A stretch of DNA of 64,000 nucleotides from DASQZK01 sp963763215 (GCA_963763215.1 CAVXNX010000010.1:248001-312000), one strand, 5' to 3'; shown: positions 9,503 through 19,125, counted from the stretch's first letter. Translations and numbers: made by a program. The notes: generated from the sequence alone by a model not told the origin.

Positions 9503-11141
9503 TTACGCCTCCTTTCTTACATCACCGGCTTTCTTATCATCCCTCAGTCCCAGGAAACTGGGATGCCTGAGCTTGTTTTCCCCGGTCCATTCGGTAAACC
9601 GGAATTGACCGACGAGTTTCGGTTTCAGCCAGTGCACATGTTTTTCCTTCATATCGTCATCGTCAAACGGCGAATCGTCCTGTTCAAGATCCTTCATCTT
9701 TTCATAAAGCCTTTCCAGGGTTTCTTCATCATAACCCGTTCCCACTTTCCCGGCATATTTGAGTTTACCCTGCTCATAAAATCCGGTAAGCAGGGCGCCG
9801 AAGTGTTTCCGTTCGCCTTCCGGGTCGGTGTATCCGCAGATCACCAGTTCCTGCCTGTTTTCACATTTGAATTTCAGCCATTTTTTTGATCGGCCCGATG
9901 TATACGCGCTATTGGCATCTTTTGCAATGAGTCCCTCCCAGTGTTTTCCGCAAGCTTCCTCGTAATAGGCCTCCCCATCATTGTTCCGATGCGGGGTAAA
10001 CGGACACCCTGCCGTCGAAATCCAGTGCATTCCTCAGTAGCGATTTCCGGCTCCTCAGCGGCAGTTCCGTAAGATCAAAACCTCGAGATAAATGATGTCG
10101 AAAGCATAATAAAAGACGGCCACATTCAGATCGGGCTCTTTCCGGTGCATCCTTTTCTGCAGCCGGGAAAAACTTGTGACATTGCCGTGAAACTGACAAT
10201 TTCCCCGTCGACAATGAAATTCCCTTTCATCTTTTTAAAGGCATCTTCAATCTCGGGATACTGGGAATTGATCTTTTTTTTATTCCGCGACATCAGCGAA
10301 ACAGAACTGCCTTCTTTATAAACCAGGCATCGCTCGCCGTCGAATTTGCGTTCATAAATCCAGTCTTCCTTCGAAAACCGGTCTTTCGTAAGGGTGGCCA
10401 GCATCGGATCGACCCAGCGGGCATTTTTTTCTCCTTCAGTTTCTCCCTGTCTTCATTCAATATATCAAATGGTTTTTTCATGTTTTTCATCAATTAAAGG
10501 GATCAGATGATCATTCCTCCTTTTCCTGTTTCTTTTTCTTCATTTCACGTGCATTTCCTTTACCGTCTTGCCGGAAAGAACCGACTTTTTCTCGGTGCTG
10601 ACGGGATTTCGGCGTGCATCGGCCTCATCGTCCTTCATCTTTTTCAGAAGCCATTTTTGGTTCCTTTTTGCCCGTGCGGATCAGCACAAAACCGCCTTGA
10701 TTTTCTTCCCGTGAAGCCTGACCTCGATTTTACCGTCATCGAAGGATTCGGCCATCGACATTTTATGGTCTTCCTTTTCCTCCCGCAGGTTATCATAGGT
10801 ACCGCCATCCCAGACGATCACCGTACCGCCGCCGTATTCACCCTCAGGGATGGTGCCTTCAAAATCGGCGTACTCCAGCGGATGATCCTCGGTGTTGACT
10901 GCCATCGCTTTTCGGAGGGTCCGTGCTCGGGCCTTTCGGCACGGCCCAGGTCTTCAGCACCCCGTCGACCTCCAGCCTGAAATCATAATGCAGGTTTGCA
11001 TCATGTTCCTGGATCACGAAAATCTGGTTTTTCTTCCCCTTTCCTTTTCCGCCTCCGGGTTCCAGCGTTTTCGAAAAATCACGCTTTTTACGGTATTCAT
11101 TCAGTTTGCTTTTATCTATATCTGTCTTTTTTTTTTGACAT
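9503..11141 (-). CDS. ligD: LigD 3'-phosphoesterase plus ATP-dependent DNA ligase, frameshifted
   Basis: The order is phosphoesterase then ligase. PE motifs are NEYRKKRDFSKTLEPGGG, DANLHYDFRLEVDGVLKTWA, TIPEGEYGGGTVIVWDGGTY. The ligase starts RPMLATLTKDRFSKEDW and carries the adenylation motif ERKFDGER (nucleophilic Lys), EIVSF, HWEGLIAKDANSAYTSGRSK, WLKFKCENRQELVICGY, then the OB-fold part up to RKEA-stop at 9503. The best start is ATG 11141 (MSKKK), which requires one A to be removed from a ten-A run; without it the frame extends upstream to 11257 or 11278 with unfamilylike sequence. Further indels lie near 10900, 10670, 10430, 10170 and 10000. It acts in non-homologous end joining; no ku gene is present in the window. 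Confidence 0.85.
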
Positions 11142-11411
11142 TCAGTTCCTCTTATCTTTTTTGTTTTCCTATTCAGTGATTGGAAGTAATCACCAATATC
11201 TGCGTTATCCTCAACTTCAAAACAGTCATTAACAAATAGTAACCTCCGGTTCTTCATGTCATCGCACTCCTTCCTCATGAGTTTTTCTAATCAATCTCAA
11301 CTAAAATTTATTATTTTTTTTTTTTTCATTATTTATATGTATTTTTTGTTGTCTGTTTGCCTGCGCGGTGGAATAGCATTTCACTGTCCGGTCAACCTCA
11401 ATAAAAATATA

Positions 11412-12403
11412 TTACAGTCCCATCGTCTCCGCAGTCCTCACCATCTGGTTCGCGTATCCCCATTCATTATCGTACCAGCTCATAATCTTGAGCAAATCAC
11501 CGCCCACAACCCTGGTCATGGAAAGGTCGGCAACAGATGCCCTGGGATCGCCGATGATATCGGATGATACAAAGGGTTCGTCTGTAACGCCGAAGATGCC
11601 GGGATAGCGGTCGGATGCGCTTCTTCCCTGAGGATCCCGTTTACCTCTTTCTCACTGACCTCCCTCTTGGTCTGGAAGGTGATATCGGCGATCGATCCGA
11701 CGACCACCGGACCGCGGATCGCCACACCGTCGAATTTTTTATCGAGCTGGGTAAGCACCCGCGTGGTTGCCATTGCCGCGCCGGTGGTTGTGGGAACAAA
11801 ATTGGCCGAAGCAGCCCGCCCTCTCCTGAATTTTGCGGAGGTGGAATCGATCAGGCTTTGCGATGCGGTGAAGGCATGAACGGTAGTCATGATCGCCTTA
11901 CGGATACCGATATGCCGGTCGATGATCTCCACGACCGGGGTGATGCAGTTCGTGGTGCAGCTTGCGCAGGAATGAATATCTTCCTTCACATCGGGAAGAT
12001 TGACCCCAAGCACCACGGTGTTGATGCTGTCATCTTTGGCCGGGGCCGAAAGGATGACTTTCCTGGCGCCGGCCCGAAGATGTTTCTCCAGTTCATCCCG
12101 TGTCCGGAAAACACCTGTGCAGTCGAACACAATATCGACATCATGTTCTTTCCAGGGCAGATTTTCCGGATCTGTCTGGTTGTACACCTTGATGGTATGG
12201 CCGTTGGTCTCAAAGTTTCCCGAGACGACTTTGACTTTTTTCCCGTACCGTCCGTAAACCGTATCGTAATTGATCAGATAGGCATGATTCTCAACATCTT
12301 CCAGCTCATTTACCGCAACCAGATCAAAGGCATCGTTGGCTTCGATAATTTTAAATACGGCACGACCGATCCGTCCCAGACCGTTTATGGCTACTTTTTT
12401 CAT
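11412..12403 (-). CDS. gapA: Glyceraldehyde-3-phosphate dehydrogenase, type I
   Basis: The NAD-dependent glycolytic enzyme. The protein starts MKKVAINGLGRIGRAVFKI at 12403. The catalytic motif SCASCTTNC contains the nucleophilic Cys, TTVHAFTASQ the partner His, and FVPTTTGAAMATTRVL is a conserved stretch after it. The frame breaks near 11617; a single inserted base restores YPGIFGVTDEPFVSSDIIGD and the C-terminal region NEWGYANQMVRTAE, with the stop at 11412. The whole gene then encodes about 330 residues, the normal size. It stands alone on the minus strand; the repeat zone at 12.5-13.5 kb lies upstream of it. Confidence 0.92.
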
Positions 12404-12575
12404 GAGCTTGAATTTAAATTTCACCATTGGACCGGAACTCCGTCAGTAAAGAATTCAGGCATAATAGGGGGTTCATAATTAATACCAAAAAAAGGCGGCG
12501 AGTGTATCGTTCTGGTTTTCCCGGGTATTAGGAATATATTTTAAAGATCCGGCATGTATAGAAAGTTCTACAGTA

Positions 12576-12848
12576 AGAAGTGAGGAGGTGAGGGAGTGAT
12601 GGGTCGGGCGATGGGTGCGGATGGGGTCGGGATGGGTGATAGGGTGATGGGTGATGGTGGGGTGACGGGTGATGGGTGATGGGTGATGGGTGAAGTGGGG
12701 AAGTGAGGAAGTGAGGAAGTGAGAAAGTGAGAAGGATGGCAACCGGGTAAACGACGGATTTCGCCTGATTGAAGTTATGGGGTGATGGAGGTGATGGAGT
12801 GATGGGGTGATGAGGGTGATGGGTGATGGGTGATGGGTGATGGGGTGA
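12576..12848. repeat. Degenerate tandem repeat of GTGATGG units, block A
   Basis: Two runs of the heptamer GTGATGG and variants, 12594-12695 and 12780-12848, flank a GAAGTGAG-type octamer run and a unique segment. Translated on the minus strand the block gives only His-Pro-Ser repeats such as THHPSPITHHPSP, so the apparent reading frames are composition artefacts. The DNA is strongly purine-biased (G and A) on the plus strand. It lies in a long gap between gapA and lpdA. Confidence 0.85.
12701..12789. repeat. 89-base direct repeat, copy 1
   Basis: This copy and 13157-13245 appear identical over 89 bases, 456 bases apart. The unit starts in the AAGTGAGG run, continues through GAAGGATGGCAACCGGGTAA and ends GAAGTTATGGGGTGATGGA. 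Its centre (roughly 12734-12778) is not a simple repeat, so the two copies share a specific sequence and not merely similar composition. Confidence 0.85.
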
Positions 12849-13138
12849 AAGACGTTGTTCAATCAACGAAAAATTTCCGGAAAATTAGCCATAAACATCC
12901 GGAGTATAAGCCTGATTTTTAGGCATTTTTCACGGCCAAACAGGTGATAGGCGCTAAATCGCATTCCCTCTGAAACCCTCATAAAAACTGCCTGTTGAAA
13001 ACTTTTCATCAAAATGTCCGGAAATGGACGCTGAGATTGGGGGGGCTGGACCCATTAAGGGGCGGCGAGATGGATGGCGGGCGGGGACCCCACCCATAAG
13101 AAAAACGCCTTAAGTACTTAGGCTCTTCCCATGCCCGG
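12849..13138. other. Unassigned spacer between the two repeat blocks
   Basis: There is no convincing gene on either strand. The stretch contains a 10-base palindrome TAAGTACTTA at about 13113, a run of seven G near 13041, and a GC-rich segment 13040-13095. It is bounded on both sides by the same repeat family, which could mark an inserted or amplified element. I do not recognise it. Confidence 0.4.
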
Positions 13139-13320
13139 TCATCGGGGAAAGTGAGAAAGTGAGGAAGTGAGGAAGTGAGAAAGTGAGAAGGATGGCAACC
13201 GGGTAAACGACGGATTTCGCCTGATTGAAGTTATGGGGTGATGGATGGGTGATGGGGGGGGTGGATGGTGGTGGGGGTGATGGGGGTGGTGGGTGATGGG
13301 TGATGGGTGATGGGGTGATC
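13139..13320. repeat. Degenerate GTGATGG repeat, block B with second 89-base copy
   Basis: This block repeats the layout of block A: an AGTGAGGA octamer run, the second copy of the 89-base unit (13157-13245), then GTGATGGG units and a run of eight G near 13253. It has the same strand bias as block A. Blocks A and B together enclose 12849-13138. Confidence 0.85.
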
Positions 13321-13357
13321 GGTCAGTCATACCTATATTTTATTAAGGTCTTTTGAG

Positions 13358-13399
13358 TCCACCCGTAGGGGCGGGTCGCGACCCGCCCGTCTTGGTGGA
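13358..13399. repeat. Palindromic REP-like element
   Basis: A perfect 20-base palindrome GGGCGGGTCGCGACCCGCCC occupies 13369-13388. It is nested in an outer stem TCCACC (13358-13363) paired with GGTGGA (13394-13399). The form of a GC-rich self-complementary core with an outer stem is that of extragenic palindromic or small non-autonomous elements. No flanking target duplication was evident. Confidence 0.75.
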
Positions 13400-13404
13400 T
13401 AAGG

Positions 13405-13471
13405 GGTACGTGGGATGTACGGAGGTGCGTGGGTACGGAGGTACGTGGGTACGGAGGTACGTGGGTACAAG
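13405..13471. repeat. 16-base tandem repeat, four units
   Basis: Units of the form GGTACGTGGGTACGGA lie at 13424-13439 (one substitution), 13440-13455 (consensus) and 13456-13471 (last bases changed), preceded by a longer variant at 13405-13423. Each unit carries two GTAC tetranucleotides. It has no coding potential of its own and follows the REP-like palindrome directly. Confidence 0.8.
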
Positions 13472-13600
13472 GAAACGTCGGTGACAAGGATCCTTGCATC
13501 AGCCAAATCAGAATGCAATCGGTCAATGCGATTTTGTGACCTCCTCCAACATCAACAGTCCGCAGTGGTGCGCCGAGATGCGAGCCGGCGGCTCCATCAC

Positions 13601-14992
13601 TTATTTCTTCAACACATGCGTCGGCTCTCCAAAAAAGATCTCCCCCGCCTCCATGATCGTCTCCGAAAGCGTGGGGTGCGGATGGATGGTCAGCTCGAGG
13701 TCCGGGCCACCGCCGCCATCTCAATAGCAAGCGTGACCTCCGGGATGAGGCTTCCCGCATTTTTCCCGGCCATTCCGGCACCCAGGATCCGGTCATTCGG
13801 GTCGATGATGAGCTTGGTGATGCCTACCCTTCCCAGCGTGGTTGCCCGTCCGGAAGCGCTCCATGGAAAGACGGCGGTACTGATATCCCTTCCCTGTCTC
13901 CCTTGCCTTGTCGGTCAGCCCGGTCCAGGCGATCTCCGGTCGGTGAAGATGATGGCCGGGATGGCTTTCGGTTCATAAGCCGTTTTTGTCCGGCAATATG
14001 TTCGGCAGCTACCCGCCCTCATGGGTGGCTTTATGGGCCAGCAAGGGCGGACCGGTGACATCGCCGATGGCATAGATATGACCGACACTGGTCCTCCGGT
14101 ATGATCACCGGGATGAAATGCCGGTCATCGGTTTCAATACCGGCTTTGTCCAGTCCGAGATTTTCCGTATTCGGCTTTTCCCCGATGGCCACAAGCATTT
14201 TGCCGAATTTCTCCTTCCGTTTTTCGCCGTTCTTATCTTCGAGTTCGGCTTCCACACTGTTTTTCGCTTCTTAACTCCTGTCACTTTGGTTTCGAAGGAA
14301 GCCTTTTCCATCAGATCCTTCCGTTCCTTCATGAAGACCCTTGCCAGGTCGCGGTCCACCCCGGGAAGGATGGACGGGGTCAGTCCACAAGCCGGATGTC
14401 CGATCCGAGTGCCTTATAGATCACACTCATTTCGAGTCCGATGTAACCGGCGCCAACCACCAGGAGTTTTCCCGGACATCGTCACTGCAGGGCCGATTCC
14501 GCATTGATGCGTTCATGGTCAAAAGGGATACCCGGCAGTTCGGCAGCCCTTGCACCGGTGGCGATGATGGCATTCTTAAAGGTGACGTGCATTTCGCCGC
14601 CCTCATGCTTGCGAACGCGAGCTCATTGGCACCGGTGAATTCGCTTTTCCGCGGATAAAATCGATCTTCCTGCTCTTCGCCAGCTGTCCGAGCCCGCCGG
14701 TGAGTTTTTTAACCACCCCATCCTTCCATTCCCTTACTTTGTCCAAATCGACGGTGGGTTTACCGAAATGCAGCCCCCAGGCTTCGGCGCGGAGGGCTTC
14801 TTCCTTCGTCTCCGCAAAGTGGAGCAGGGCCTTGGTGGGAATGCAGCCGTGAAAGAGGCATACTCCGCCCGGGTTTTCTTTCGGGTCGACAAGCGTCACT
14901 TCCAGTCCCAGAGTGGAAGCCTGGAAGGCTGCGGCATAGCCGCCTGGGCCCGCACCGATTACCACGAGCCCCGTTTTCATTTTATTGGCCAT
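13601..14992 (-). CDS. lpdA: Dihydrolipoamide dehydrogenase (E3), frameshifted
   Basis: The FAD enzyme that reoxidises lipoamide in the pyruvate dehydrogenase complex. The N-terminus LVVIGAGPGGYAAAFQAS is the FAD-binding fold, and GGVCLFHGCIPTKALLHFAE contains the redox-active cysteine pair. Fragments in other frames give GKMLVAIGEKPNTENLGLDK and the C-terminal dimer motif HPHPTLSETIMEAGEIFF, with the catalytic His-Glu pair, before the stop at 13601. The span equals about 464 residues, normal for Lpd, but at least six indels fall between 14600 and 13700, the densest damage in the window. Its ATG overlaps the aceF stop (TAATG), and a strong AAAGGAGG sits inside the end of aceF, so the two are translationally coupled. 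Confidence 0.85.
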
Positions 14993-16456
14993 TATTCTCC
15001 TCCTTTGAAAAACATGAATAAGGGATTTTCAAGCGCATCGCATAGCCATTTCATGAACCGGGCCCCTTCCGCGCCATCGATCAGACGGTGATCATACGAC
15101 AGGGACAGCGGCAGGATCAGCCGGGGCTTAAATTCACCCCCGGTATACACGGGTTCGGTCGTGGCCCGGGAGACGCCGATGACCGCCACATTGGGCTGGT
15201 AGACAATCGGGGTGAACTGCGTTCCGCCGATTCCCCCGAGGTTGGAGATCGCGATGTTCCCCCCCTGAAGTTCATCGGGCTTGATCTTCTTGTTTCTCGC
15301 TTTTTCAGCCAGTTCGCCCAGTTCAATCGACAACTCCAGGATCGATTTTGTGCCGGCATCGCGGATCACCGGCACCAGCAGCCCCCTGGTAGGTGTCGAC
15401 GGCCACACCGATGTGAATATATTTCTTGTAGATGATCCTGTCATTCGCCATGTCGAGGCTGGCATTGAATTTCGGGAACACTTTGAGGGCCTCGGACACC
15501 ACCTTCAGCAGGATGGCCGTTACGGTGAGCTTTCCTCCCCTGTTCTCCACTTCCTTACCGTACTTCTTTCTGAACGCCTCGAGGTCGGTGATATCCGCTT
15601 TTCCAAACTGGAAGACATGCGGTATGGTTTGCCAGGAACCAGCCATATTGCGGGCTGTCCGACGGCGGATCGGGTCCATTTCTTCCATGGTGACTTCGCC
15701 CCATTTGGAAAAGTCAGGCAGCGTATAGCCCATATCTGTCTTTCCACCGGCCTTTTTGACGATCTCACTTGCCCGGGCCTTCACATCCTCCTGGGTTATG
15801 CGGCCGGCGGGGCCGGTACCCTCGACCTGGTAGATGTCCACGCCCACTTCCCGGGCCAGGCGGCGCACGGAGGGTGACGCGGGCACCTCCTTTTTCTCTC
15901 CGATACCCCCTGAACCTGTTGCAGGCGATTCTTCTTCCTCTTCTTCCCCGGACCTTCCCCCTCTTCCCGTTCGCCCGTCTCCTGCTCTTCCGCCTCTTCC
16001 CCTTCTTCCGCTTGCCCTCCGGTCTTTTCTCCGGCTTCTTCCTCTTCTTCTTCCTCTTCTTCCTTCCTCTCCGCCTTTTCGGTCTTATCCTCTTTCTGCT
16101 CCTCACCGGTGCCCTTTTCTTCTTCACCGCCCTTCGTTTCCTTCTGTTGTTTTTGGCGGTCTTTTCCTTCGGCTTCACTGTTCGTCGTGGTCCTGAGCTT
16201 CACCGCCCCCGTCATCTTCCCCGGTTTCGACAGTCATGACCACCTGACCCACTTTCACTTCATCATTCTCCTTGATCCGGATCTCCTTGATGGTACCTGT
16301 CACTTCTGCAGGAAGATCGAACGTCGCCTTCTCACTTTCCATTTCAGCCACCGGATCATCTTTTTCAACATGATCCCCTTCCGAGACCATGACATTGAGG
16401 ACAATGGCGGTCTCGACATTTTCGGCTATCTCCGGAAGTTTCATTTCTTTAAGCAT
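14992..16456 (-). CDS. aceF: Dihydrolipoamide acetyltransferase (E2), frameshifted
   Basis: Domain order from the start at 16456: one lipoyl domain (about residues 1-80) with the lipoylated Lys in MESEKATFDLPAEVTG; an unusually long highly charged Glu/Lys linker (about 90-175); the E3-binding domain SPSVRRLAREVGVDIYQVEG with TGPAGRITQEDV; then the catalytic domain with MDPIRRRTARNMAGSW, NASLDMANDRIIYKKYIHIG and the active-site motif SYDHRLIDGAEGARF. The stop is at 14992. It transfers acetyl groups to CoA and forms the core of the complex. Indels lie near 15380 and at several places in the linker (15885-16175). It begins 11 bases after the aceE stop. AceE-type complexes in E. coli have three lipoyl domains; here there is one. 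Confidence 0.88.
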
Positions 16457-16467
16457 GGGCTGGCGGT

Positions 16468-19125
16468 TTAAATTTCAGTGGGATTGGGCTTATCACTCTT
16501 GATAGTGAAGGTTTTAAAGGCCTTGTTCAGCATATCCTTTTTCACCTTGTCCTGGAGGTAGAGGCTGTGGATGGCGGTATAGGCGATATGCCGGTCGTCC
16601 ACTTCGAACAGGTCCCTGAGGGCTCTCCGGTTATCGCTCCGGCCGAACCCATCGGTTCCCAGGACGGTCAGCACACCCGGGAACCAGCGGCAGACGGTCA
16701 TCGGGATGGCCTTGACATAGTCATGGGCCGCGATGCATACGCCTTCGTCTTTTTCGAAACATTTCTCGATATAGGTTTTTTTCGGTTTCCCGGACGGATT
16801 CATCCGGTTCCAGCGGTCTGTTTCGCGGGCATCGTCGTACAGGGCTTTGTAGCTGGTGACACTCCAGACATCGGCGCGGATGCCGAACTTTTCCTCCAGC
16901 ATGTCAGCTGCTCTCAGCGCTTCATTAAGGATGGCCCCACTGCCCAGGAGATGGACTTTCTCGCCTTTGTTCTTCTTCGATTTGCGGTATTTGTACATTC
17001 CCCGCAGAATGCCCTCCTCAACGCCGTCGGGCATCGGTGGCATGGGATATTTCTCGTTCAGCACGGTAATGTAGTACATCAGGTCTTTCTGTTCAACGAA
17101 CATTTGTTTTATCCCGTCCCTGACGATCACGGCAATTTCGTAGGCAAAGGCAGGGTCATAGGACCGGAGTGAGGGGATTCCAAAAGCGGCAAGATGGCTG
17201 TGTCCGTCCTGGTGCTGCAGGCCTTCTCCTGCAAGGGTGGTGCGGCCCGAGGTGCCCCCGACGAGAAATCCCCTGGCGCGGGCATCGGCGGCTGCCCAGA
17301 TGAAATCGCCCACTCTCTGGAAACCAAACATGGAATAAAAAATAAAGAACGGGATCATGGCCAGTCCGTGCGTGGAGTAGGACGTCCCGGCGGCGATGAA
17401 TGATGCCATGCATCCCGCTTCAGTGATGCCCTCTTCAAGGATGGCGCCGTCGGTGGCTTCCTTATAATAGAGCAGGCTTTCCCGGTCGACCGGCTCGTAG
17501 TTCTGCCCGGCATGGGAAAAGATGCCGGCTTTGCGGAAGAGGGCATCCATGCCGAATGTCCGGGATTCGTCGGGAACGATGGGGACGATATGCGGTCCGG
17601 TATTTTTATCATTCATCAGCTTGCCCATCAACTGGACCATTGCCATGGTGGTGGCGAAAGCACGGTCGCCCGATCCCTCAATCAACTCCTTGTAGACACC
17701 GGTATCGGGTTCGGGAATGCTTTTCGCTTCGTTTTTCCTTACCGGCAGGAAGCCGCCAAGCTCTTCACGCCTCTGCCTCAGGTACCGCATCTCTTCACTG
17801 TCCTCATCCGGCTTATAGAAGGGTGCTTTCACGGCATCCTCATCGGAAAGGGGGATGCCGAAACGGCTCCGGAACTGCAGGAGTTCCTGTTCATTGAGTT
17901 TCTTTTGCTGATGGGTGATGTTCCTGCCCTCACCGGCTTCTCCGAGGCCATATCCCTTGATCGTCTGGGCCAGGATGACCGTTGGAGAACCCTGATGCGT
18001 GACAGCGGTTCGGAAGGCATTATAAACCTTGACCGGGTCGTGACCCCCGCGGCGCAGTTTCCGGAGCTGTTCATCGGAATAATGGCTGACCATTTTTTTC
18101 AGGTTTTCGCTTCTTCCGAAGAAGTCGTTCCGGATGTATTCACCCGATGACACCACGTACTTCTGAAACTGTCCGTCACAGGTTTCATTCATCGCCCTGA
18201 CCAGGTCGCCCGAATCATCCCGGGCGATCAGCGGATCCCAGTCCCTTCCCCAGATCACCTTGATCACGTTCCATCCTGCGCCTTTGAAAGCGGCTTCAAG
18301 CTCCTGGATGACCTTCCCGTTTCCCCTTACCGGCCCGTCGAGACGCTGAAGATTGCAATTCACCACGAAAATAAGGTTGTCGAGCTGTTCACGGCTGGCC
18401 ACGGTGATGGCGCCCAGGGCTTCCGGCTCGTCCATCTCGCCGTCGCCCACAAGGGCCCAGATCTTCTGGTCGGTTCGTTCTTTGAGTCCACGGTCTTCGA
18501 GGTACTTGTTGAACCGGGCCTGGTAAATCGCCATGAGGGGGGCTAGTCCCATGGAAACCGTTGGAAACTGCCAGTAGCCGGGCATCAGCCGCGGATGGGG
18601 ATAGGATGGCAAGCCTCCTTCAGGTTCAAGCTCCTGCCTGAAATGGTGAAGATCCTGCTCGGTGAGCCTCCCTTCGAGGAAAGAGCGGGCATAGACCCCA
18701 GGGGAGGCATGGCCCTGGAAATACACGATATCGGCTTCATGATCCGCATTTTCCCCCCTGAAAAAATGGTTGAAACCAATCTCGAACAGGGTGGCTGCCG
18801 AGGCATAGGTCGAAATGTGTCCCCCGATGCCTTCCGACTTTTTATTCGCCTGGACCACCATGGCCATGGCGTTCCATCGGACAATGCTCTTGATGCGGCG
18901 TTCCGTTTCCAGACTTCCCGGGAACGGCGCCTCCTGGTCGGCCGGAATCGTGTTTAAATACGGTGTATTCCCCGGACACAGAAAGCGGATGCCATGTTTA
19001 TAGGCCCGGGTATTTAACAAATTCAACAATGCCTTCACCCTTTCCGGATCTTCATTCTGGATAACATAATCGAGTGAAGCAAGCCATTCCTTGTTCTCCT
19101 CTTCATAATCGTGCGTGTGATTCAT
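16468..19125 (-). CDS. aceE: Pyruvate dehydrogenase E1, homodimeric AceE type
   Basis: About 885 residues, intact. It decarboxylates pyruvate with thiamine diphosphate and acetylates the E2 lipoyl group. Visible signatures are NKKSEGIGGHISTYASAATL, the ThDP motif GDGEMDEPEALGAITVASRE with NCNLQRLDGPVRGNGKVIQE, HQGSPTVILAQTIKGYGLGE, and the pyrimidine-binding half FIFYSMFGFQRVGDF with QHQDGHSHLAAFGIPSL. The frame is open to 19185, but MNHTHDYEEENKEWLASLDY at 19125 matches the family start. It is the first gene of the aceE-aceF-lpdA operon. The homodimeric E1 is one of two alternatives seen in Bacteroidota; no E1 alpha/beta genes occur here. Confidence 0.95.
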   Translation of the reverse strand: MNHTHDYEEENKEWLASLDYVIQNEDPERVKALLNLLNTRAYKHGIRFLCPGNTPYLNTIPADQEAPFPGSLETERRIKSIVRWNAMAMVVQANKKSEGIGGHISTYASAATLFEIGFNHFFRGENADHEADIVYFQGHASPGVYARSFLEGRLTEQDLHHFRQELEPEGGLPSYPHPRLMPGYWQFPTVSMGLAPLMAIYQARFNKYLEDRGLKERTDQKIWALVGDGEMDEPEALGAITVASREQLDNLIFVVNCNLQRLDGPVRGNGKVIQELEAAFKGAGWNVIKVIWGRDWDPLIARDDSGDLVRAMNETCDGQFQKYVVSSGEYIRNDFFGRSENLKKMVSHYSDEQLRKLRRGGHDPVKVYNAFRTAVTHQGSPTVILAQTIKGYGLGEAGEGRNITHQQKKLNEQELLQFRSRFGIPLSDEDAVKAPFYKPDEDSEEMRYLRQRREELGGFLPVRKNEAKSIPEPDTGVYKELIEGSGDRAFATTMAMVQLMGKLMNDKNTGPHIVPIVPDESRTFGMDALFRKAGIFSHAGQNYEPVDRESLLYYKEATDGAILEEGITEAGCMASFIAAGTSYSTHGLAMIPFFIFYSMFGFQRVGDFIWAAADARARGFLVGGTSGRTTLAGEGLQHQDGHSHLAAFGIPSLRSYDPAFAYEIAVIVRDGIKQMFVEQKDLMYYITVLNEKYPMPPMPDGVEEGILRGMYKYRKSKKNKGEKVHLLGSGAILNEALRAADMLEEKFGIRADVWSVTSYKALYDDARETDRWNRMNPSGKPKKTYIEKCFEKDEGVCIAAHDYVKAIPMTVCRWFPGVLTVLGTDGFGRSDNRRALRDLFEVDDRHIAYTAIHSLYLQDKVKKDMLNKAFKTFTIKSDKPNPTEI

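Noticed and set aside
12479..12866. Long His-Pro-Ser-rich reading frames on the minus strand
   Set aside because: They arise from the GTGATGG repeat, occur in more than one frame, and have no start context or family similarity.
13358..13471. CRISPR array
   Set aside because: The repeats are contiguous 16-base units and a single palindrome, without regular unique spacers and without cas genes.
15765..16239. Arg/Lys-rich or Leu/Phe-rich frames over the aceF linker on both strands
   Set aside because: They are shadows of the Glu/Lys linker in other frames; the lipoyl and E3-binding domains on both sides fix the real gene.
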